A program made the translations under genes and the position numbers. Of a stretch of 64,000 nt of DNA, positions 58,693 to 64,000 are shown one piece after another. This stretch comes from Arcuatula senhousia (taxonomy: Eukaryota; Mollusca; Bivalvia; Mytilida; Mytilidae), in assembly GCA_963971305.1 (NCBI GenBank), contig OZ020303.1, positions 43,016,106 through 43,080,105 of the forward strand. The letters run 5' to 3'. Position 1 is the stretch's first letter; every line of letters begins with the position of its first letter. The notes beneath the pieces are model-generated. The model did no database searches and was not told where the DNA came from. It saw nothing but the letters and a program-made list of their open reading frames with translations.

Positions 58693-59790
58693 GTCTCGCC
58701 TGCAACGAATAGTCGCAGAAGGCGAGACATAGGTATTACTTTCCGGCGGCGGCGGCGTAATTTTTTTTGTAAGACTTTTGTGGACAATGAATTGCTTGGT
58801 ATACAGACAGTTCAGGTTATGGTTTACGCAACTGTCACCATGCCGTGTGACCCTGACCCCATTTTTACGCTCGAGTGACTCTGTGAACTTAGGTCTTTTT
58901 TTCAGGCCGTAAACTTTTTTGTAAGACTTTTGTGGACAATGAATTGCTTGAAAAGTGTAATAGCTAGGCATCTGATATTTGGTATACAGACAGTTCAGGT
59001 TATGGTCTACGCAACTGTCACCATGTCGTGTGACACTGACCCCCATTTTCATGCTCCAGTGACTCTGTGAACTTAGGTCTTTTTTCAGGCCGTAAATTTT
59101 TTTGTAAGACTTTTGTGGACGATGAATTGCTCCAAAAGTATATTAGCTAGGCATCTGATATTTGGTATACAGACAGTTTAGGTTATGGTCTACACAACTG
59201 TCACCATGCCGCGTGACCCTGACCCCATTTTCACGCTCCAGTGACTCAATGAACTTAGATCTTTTTCAGGCCGAAAAACTTATTTGTAAGACTTTAGTGG
59301 ACGATGAATTGCTGGAAAATTATAATAGCTAGGCATCTGATATTGGGTATACAGACAGTTGCGGTTATGGTCAACGAAACTGTCACCCTGACCCCATTTT
59401 CACGCTCCAGTGACTCAATGAACTTAGGTCTTTTTCAGGCCGAAAAACTTATTTGTAAGACTTTTGTGGACGATGAATTGCTGGAAAATTATAATAGCTA
59501 GGCATCTGATATTGGGTATACAGACAGTTGCGGTTATGGTCAACGAAACTGTCACCATGACCCCATTTTTACGCTCCAGTGACTCTGGGAATTTAGGGTT
59601 TTTTTTCAGGCAGAAAACTTTTTGTAATACTTAAGTGGACAATGGATTGCTTGAATAGTATAATAGCTAGGCATCTGATATTGGGTATACAGACACTTTT
59701 TGTGTTTATATAAAGAAATGAAAGCTTAGGTAGTTGATTTTAGTGATGGTGCCGGCAGGCGAGACATACTTTTAGTGGCCACACTTGTTT
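58693..59790 (+). mobile_element. Chi-family hairpin-ended element, copy 2 (nested in delta)
   Basis: The 5' hairpin is TGTCTCGCCTGCAACG / CGCAGAAGGCGAGACA, then a GGCGGC tract. Six or seven units of about 150-183 bp follow, with AGACTTTTGTGGACAATGAA and TAGCTAGGCATCTGATAT. The 3' arm is GGCAGGCGAGACA, then TACTTTTAGTGGCCACACTT G. The delta sequence continues with TTTTGCTAATAACTCAAAA. Confidence 0.8.
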
Positions 59791-60088
59791 TGCTAATAAC
59801 TCAAAACTGGTTTCAGATATCAAAATTGTGCAAGAATCAAAAGTGATCAGCATATTAAGATCTACATGTCCTGAAATTTCAGAAAAAAAATCTGACTGCT
59901 GATGTGGGAGTTATTGCCCTTTTTCGTAATTTTTGACAAATTTTGCACTTATTAAGCCCAATATCTTGAAAACTAGCCGAGATATTTCAGAAATTTAAAT
60001 CGCATATGGTTAAGCACAATAATATCTACAAAATATATGTATCTGTGTAGTTCAGGTGAGCGATTCAGGCTCATGGGAGCATCTTGTT

Positions 60089-61120
60089 TATATTTCATTC
60101 TACATTACGTTTCTCATTTTTTCAACTGTACTTTTATCACCTGAAAGTTTACAAAAAAACAACTTATATGAACATTTTACAGAATATATCTAACCTGTCA
60201 TTTTACAGAATATATCTAACCTGTCATTTTACAGTACATATTAACCTGTCAATTTACAGCACATTTTGTACCTGTCATTTTCAAAACATTTCGTAGCTGT
60301 CACTTTACAGTATATTTCTTACCTGTCATTTGCCATTTTCAATCTTCTGCTTGTCCTGTCAATTCACAGTGCATTACTAACCTATCATTTCCAGTAGATT
60401 TCTTACCCGTCATTTTCAGTACATTTCCTAACCGTCACATTACAATACTTTTTTTACCCGTCATTTCATTTCATGACATTTCTCAAATATCATTTTTGCC
60501 TGTCAATAAACAGTACTAAGTACCCGTAATTTAATAGAACATTTGTTACCCGTCATTCAATAGTACATTTTACCAGTCACTTTTCGTAACAATTCTCAAA
60601 TAGCATATTTACCCGTCATTAATCAGTATATTTTGTACCCGTTAATTTACAGTACATTTTTACTCGTCATTTGATACTACATTTTCACCCGTCATTTACA
60701 GTATTTATTAAATGCCATTTTACATTACGTTTCCTAATATTATTTTACCGTACATTTTTTCCCGTCATTTTACATTTCAAACGTGACATTTCTTGTGAAA
60801 TATACAGTAAAATGTCGAGTAAAATATGTATTGTAGAATGACAGGTTTGATGTGTATCGAAGAAATAGACAAGTGTTATTAACTGTCAATTAACAGTACA
60901 ATTTCAAATGTCATTTTACATTATAGAACGCAAATAACATTTTAAATACTTTTCTCAAATGCCATGTCACATTAACACTACATTTTTGAAATGCTATTTT
61001 ACATTCACAGTTCATTCTCAAATGTAAATTAAACACTGCTGGTACCATTTCTCAAATGCAATTTTAGAGTACATTTCTCATCTTTCATTTTACAGTATAT
61101 ATCTCAAATACCATTTTTTT
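60089..61120. repeat. Degenerate minisatellite (CATTTTACAG family), main block
   Basis: About 40 very degenerate copies of a 20-30 bp unit with the words TGTCATTTTACAG, TACATTTCTAACC and CCCGTCATT. The best conserved part is 60180-60330 (TATATCTAACCTGTCATTTT repeated exactly). Divergence increases towards 61 kb. Confidence 0.8.
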
Positions 61121-61985
61121 AGCTTCGGTCCAGGTGAGCTATTGCCATCACTTGGCGTCCGTCGTCGTCTGTCGTCGTCGTCGTCGTCTGTTAACAATTT
61201 TTCAAAAATCTTCTCCTCTGAAACTACTGAACAGAATTCAATGAAACTTGGTATGATTGATCCTTAGGGTGTCCTGCACTTAAGTTGAATTCAATTTTTG
61301 ATTCGTCAAAAAACATGGCCGCCATTACTAAAAATAGACCAGGGGGGTCAGACTACTGTTTTAGGCTAGTAATTCAAAAGTATAAGAGATAGATGAAATC
61401 TGATGCCATCCTGCTGCTTCAGGATCAAAAGTTCTACAAAAGTCTCCATTTGGTCAAAGTTGTCAGATGACCACTTATAGGGGTTACGGCCCCTTAAAGG
61501 TAAAAAATAGCATTTTTTCATGTTTTTGGAGTATAGAATGAAAACTATTGCAGATAGAAAAAAGCTGTTGCTTGCTTAAATGTTAAGCTCATTTAGCTCT
61601 GCAAAAGTCTCCATAGGGTAAAAGTTGTCAGATGACCCCTTATAAGGGGTTACAGCCCCTTAAAGGCGAAAAATAGTGTTTTAGCCTGTAGAATGAAAAC
61701 TATTGCAGATAGAGAAAAGCTGTTGTTTGCTTTAATGTTCAGCTCATTTAGCTCTACAAAAGTCTCCATAGGGTCGAAGTTGTCAGATGACCCCTTATAG
61801 GGGTTACGGTCCCTTAAAGGTGAAAAATAGCATTTTTCATGTTTTTGGCGTATAGAATGAAAACTATTGCAGATAGAGAAAAGCTGTTGCTTGCTTAAAT
61901 GTTCAGCTCATTAAGCTCTACAAAGTTCTTCATAGGGTTGACATCAAGACCAGGTGAGCGATTCAGGCTCCTGGGAGCCTCTTGT
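61121..61985 (+). mobile_element. Delta-family hairpin-ended element, copy 3 (damaged 5' hairpin)
   Basis: It begins AGCTTCGGTCCAGGTGAGCT, so most of the first hairpin arm is missing. GTCGTCGTC repeats, GAAACTACTGAACAGAATTC and AACATGGCCGCCATTACTAA follow. Four units of about 170-190 bp contain AAAGTCTCCATAGGGT and TGTCAGATGACCCCTTATA. The 3' end is intact: CAGGTGAGC (61951-61959) and perfect hairpin AGGCTCCTGGGAGCCT (61965-61980), then CTTGTTTT. Confidence 0.75.
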
Positions 61986-62860
61986 TTTATAACATGTCAT
62001 TCTAGATTTCATCTTCCCTTGTCATTTCATGGTACATTTTACATCATTTTTGAATAAAGCCATTGCATGACATATCTCAAATGTCAGTTACAGTACATTA
62101 CTCAAATGTTATTTTGTAGTATTAGTTTCGGTAATTTTCACACCACTACTTTCAGTGTTTGTAGTCTTCATAGGGTCGAAGTTGTCAGATGACCTCTTTT
62201 AGGGGTAACAGCCCCTTAAAGGCGAAAAATAGTGTTTTTGGCCTTTATAATGAATACTATTGCTGATAGGGAAAAGCTGTTGCTTGCTTAAATGTTCAGC
62301 TCATTTAGCTCTACAAAAGCATTCATACAGTTGAAGTTGTCGGATGACCCTTTATAGGGATTACAACCCCTAAATTAATATGTTTTCATGTTTTTGGCTT
62401 AAATAATGAAAACAGTAGCAGATAAAGAGAAGTGGTTGCTTGCTTAAATGTTCAGTTCTTTAAGCTCTTAACAAAAGTCGCTATAGAGTCAAAGTGTTCA
62501 GACGGCCCTTCAAATAACATTTTGCACGTTTTTGGCCTACAGAATGAAAACTTTTGCTGAAAGAGAAAAGCTGTTGCTTGCTTAAATGTTTAGCTTATTG
62601 AGCTCTACAAAGTTCTTCATAGGATTGACATCAAGACCAGGTGAGCGATTCAGGCTCCTGGGAGCCTCTTGTTTTATAACATGTCATTCTAGATTTCATC
62701 TTCCCTTGTCATTTCATGGTACATTTTACATCATTTTTGAATAAAGCCATTGCATGACATATCTCAAATGTCAGTTACAATACATTACTCAAATGTTATT
62801 TTGTAGTATTAGTTTCGGTAATTTTCACACCACTGCTTTCAGTGTTTGCAGTAACTTTAC
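61953..62860 (+). repeat. 687-bp-offset tandem duplication of the delta 3' end and flank
   Basis: 61951-62165 (delta 3' end plus CATGTCATTCTAGATTTCAT, CATTGCATGACATATCTC and TTTCGGTAATTTTCACACCA) is repeated at 62638-62850 with only a few differences. Delta internal units lie between the copies (62165-62637). This is one unequal duplication spanning the element boundary. Confidence 0.85.
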
Positions 62861-63444
62861 TGTAACAGATAAGAAAATCGATTAGATCTTAGGTTCTTTA
62901 GAATCAAAAGTTCTACAAAAGTCTCCACTCAATTGATCTCTTTTAGGAGTAAGGTCCCTTTTAAGCTGAAACAAAAAATTGTTCATGTTTTTGCCTTATA
63001 GAATGAAAACTATTGCAGAAATAGAAGTTATGCACCCTTAAAGATCCAAAATCCTGTTTTACGGGGACTTTTAAAATGAAAACAATTGCAGATAGCTTAC
63101 TAAAATGTTAAGAAATCTTCAATAGTAATTAAGAGTCTTGTGGATCTCAATATTAAGTCTTATTAGGTTCATATAGAAATATTTTATGTCTAAAAATGTT
63201 TAAAAACACAAATACTAATACGGGTATAAAACAGTAAATAGCTATGATATATATGCCTACTTCAAGGAGTAACAGCAGCAGTGCACTAAAACAAAAACAA
63301 AAAAGCAAAAAAAACAACAAAAGACAAAAAAAAAAAACAGAAAAAAAAAACAACAAAAAACCACACACACACAAAACAAAAAACAAACAAAAAACCCCGC
63401 TCTAACAAGTCAGCCAAATCTAGCACCGAGAATATCGACCATGC
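62861..63444. other. Degenerate delta-like remnants and A-rich simple sequence
   Basis: 62900-63100 has scattered delta words (AGAATGAAAACTATTGCAGA, CTACAAAAGTCTCCA). 63285-63390 is an A-rich CAAAAA/CACACA tract. No gene was seen. Confidence 0.5.
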
Positions 63445-63520
63445 GCCATATTGGGTCTCCGACTTGCAGGGTTAAACACGTTGCTGTCGTATCATGCTGC
63501 ACTCGGCGTAGTTTTTATTT
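63445..63520 (+). mobile_element. Solo 3' end of an alpha-family element
   Basis: TTGCTGTCGTATCATGCTGC and ACTCGGCGTAG match the alpha 3' arm and second hairpin at 34180-34211. The upstream words (CATATTGGGTCTC, GGGTTAAACACGTTG) also match alpha at 34146-34180. No alpha 5' end is nearby. Confidence 0.6.
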
Positions 63521-63944
63521 TTACTTTAAAGAATTCAGATCTGTATTCGTACATATAAACCAGGATATAAACCTACTAAGTATGTACATAATAATCTGTC
63601 AAACTTGAAATTAATTTTGCTGAACATTTCAATTAACAAATATGAATAATACATGATATACAACAATTTAATATTAAGTCACGAGGTCAAAGAGTATACA
63701 ACTTAGTAAACAACAAAACGCTTTGATATAGAAAGTTTGTATGTATCTTTGGTATTTTTTTTTTAAATATTGAGCAAATGTTAGATGAGAATCATGAGTA
63801 TTGGATTTCCAGCTTATCACTTCTCACTATTGCAAATTGCTGATTCTGTCATGTCATGTCGTGCACCAGTTCTCTTTCAACGCTCTTCGGATGTTCCTAG
63901 GTCTACGGGCTCGTTTTTGTACCTAGATCTCTCAAGCCAATGCA

Positions 63945-64000
63945 TTTTTGGCTGGATTTCACGAGTGAAAATCTGGGTTATAAAATGGCGGGCGGGCAGA
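63945..64000 (+). mobile_element. 5' start of a kappa-family element, cut by the window end
   Basis: It begins TTTTTGGCTGGATTTCACGA, GTGAAAATCTGGGTTATAAA and ATGGCGGGCGGGC. The hairpin arms GATTTCAC / GTGAAAATC are the best preserved of all kappa copies here. It runs off the end. Confidence 0.6.

Larger units (their letters stand above)
57327..60088 (+). mobile_element. Delta-family hairpin-ended element, copy 2, with nested chi and kappa sequences
   Basis: The 5' hairpin is AGCTCACCAGACCC / GGGTCATGTGAGCT (57327-57357), then GTCCGTCGTCTG repeats. Tandem units of about 470 bp contain AAACATGGCCGCTGTTACTA, CAAAATTCTGGCTGGA, CATCAAGATCTACA and GGAGTTATTGCCCTTTTTC. A kappa fragment (58385-58575) and a whole chi element (58693-59790) interrupt it. 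The 3' arm CAGGTGAGC (60053-60061) and hairpin AGGCTCATGGGAGCAT precede CTTGTTTA. Confidence 0.8.

Noticed and set aside
63153..63386. Hydrophobic minus-strand frame rich in Phe and Leu
   Set aside because: Translation of an A-rich simple tract. Low complexity, no context.

Overview
The window is eukaryotic, AT-rich, intron-rich genomic DNA. It most likely comes from a bivalve or related lophotrochozoan mollusc. That inference rests on gene structure (short phase-consistent exons with GT-AG borders), on a SINE with a conserved central domain, and on the density of hairpin-ended dispersed repeats with GTCCGTCC runs. No prokaryotic operon, rRNA gene, tRNA gene or CRISPR array is present.

Two protein genes can be supported, both on the + strand. 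(1) The 3' half of a Patched-type Hedgehog receptor occupies 449-10036 (11 coding exons, 586 residues, 5' part outside the window). It runs from transmembrane segment 7 to the stop and has a probable intron 4 nt after the stop codon. (2) A complete thimet oligopeptidase/neurolysin-like M3 zinc metallopeptidase occupies 26385-52974 (17 coding exons, 663 residues). It has HEFGH, the third zinc-ligand glutamate exactly 25 residues later, and the His/Tyr substrate loop. The exons of both genes join without frameshift.

The rest is repeat-derived or featureless AT-rich DNA. Between the genes (10-26 kb) are a 1.5-kb minisatellite, an old hairpin-ended element interrupted by another, duplicated and inverted modules around 17-18 kb, a foldback hAT-like element with a perfect 8-bp target duplication nested in a hairpin-ended element, an (AAAT)n tract and a 5'-truncated CR1/jockey-type retrotransposon. 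The peptidase introns hold a nested three-family element (30.4-34.2 kb), MITEs, two copies of one tandem-repeat-bearing element, and a 5.4-kb array of a 65-bp unit. That unit is the 3' end of the neighbouring coding exon plus its splice donor, repeated about 80 times. After the peptidase gene (53-64 kb) comes a dense field of the same element families, a SINE with a 13-bp target duplication, and a degenerate minisatellite broken up by three copies of one family.

Two observations deserve most attention. The first is the array that regenerates a splice donor every 65 bp next to the exon encoding the zinc site. The second is that at least eight otherwise different repeat families share one architecture: a 5' hairpin, the hairpin arm repeated at the 3' end so that it also forms a terminal inverted repeat, and then a second, unrelated hairpin. 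Nested copies show insertion within T runs, which suggests non-autonomous Helentron/HINE-type elements. I use Greek family names below only as local labels.
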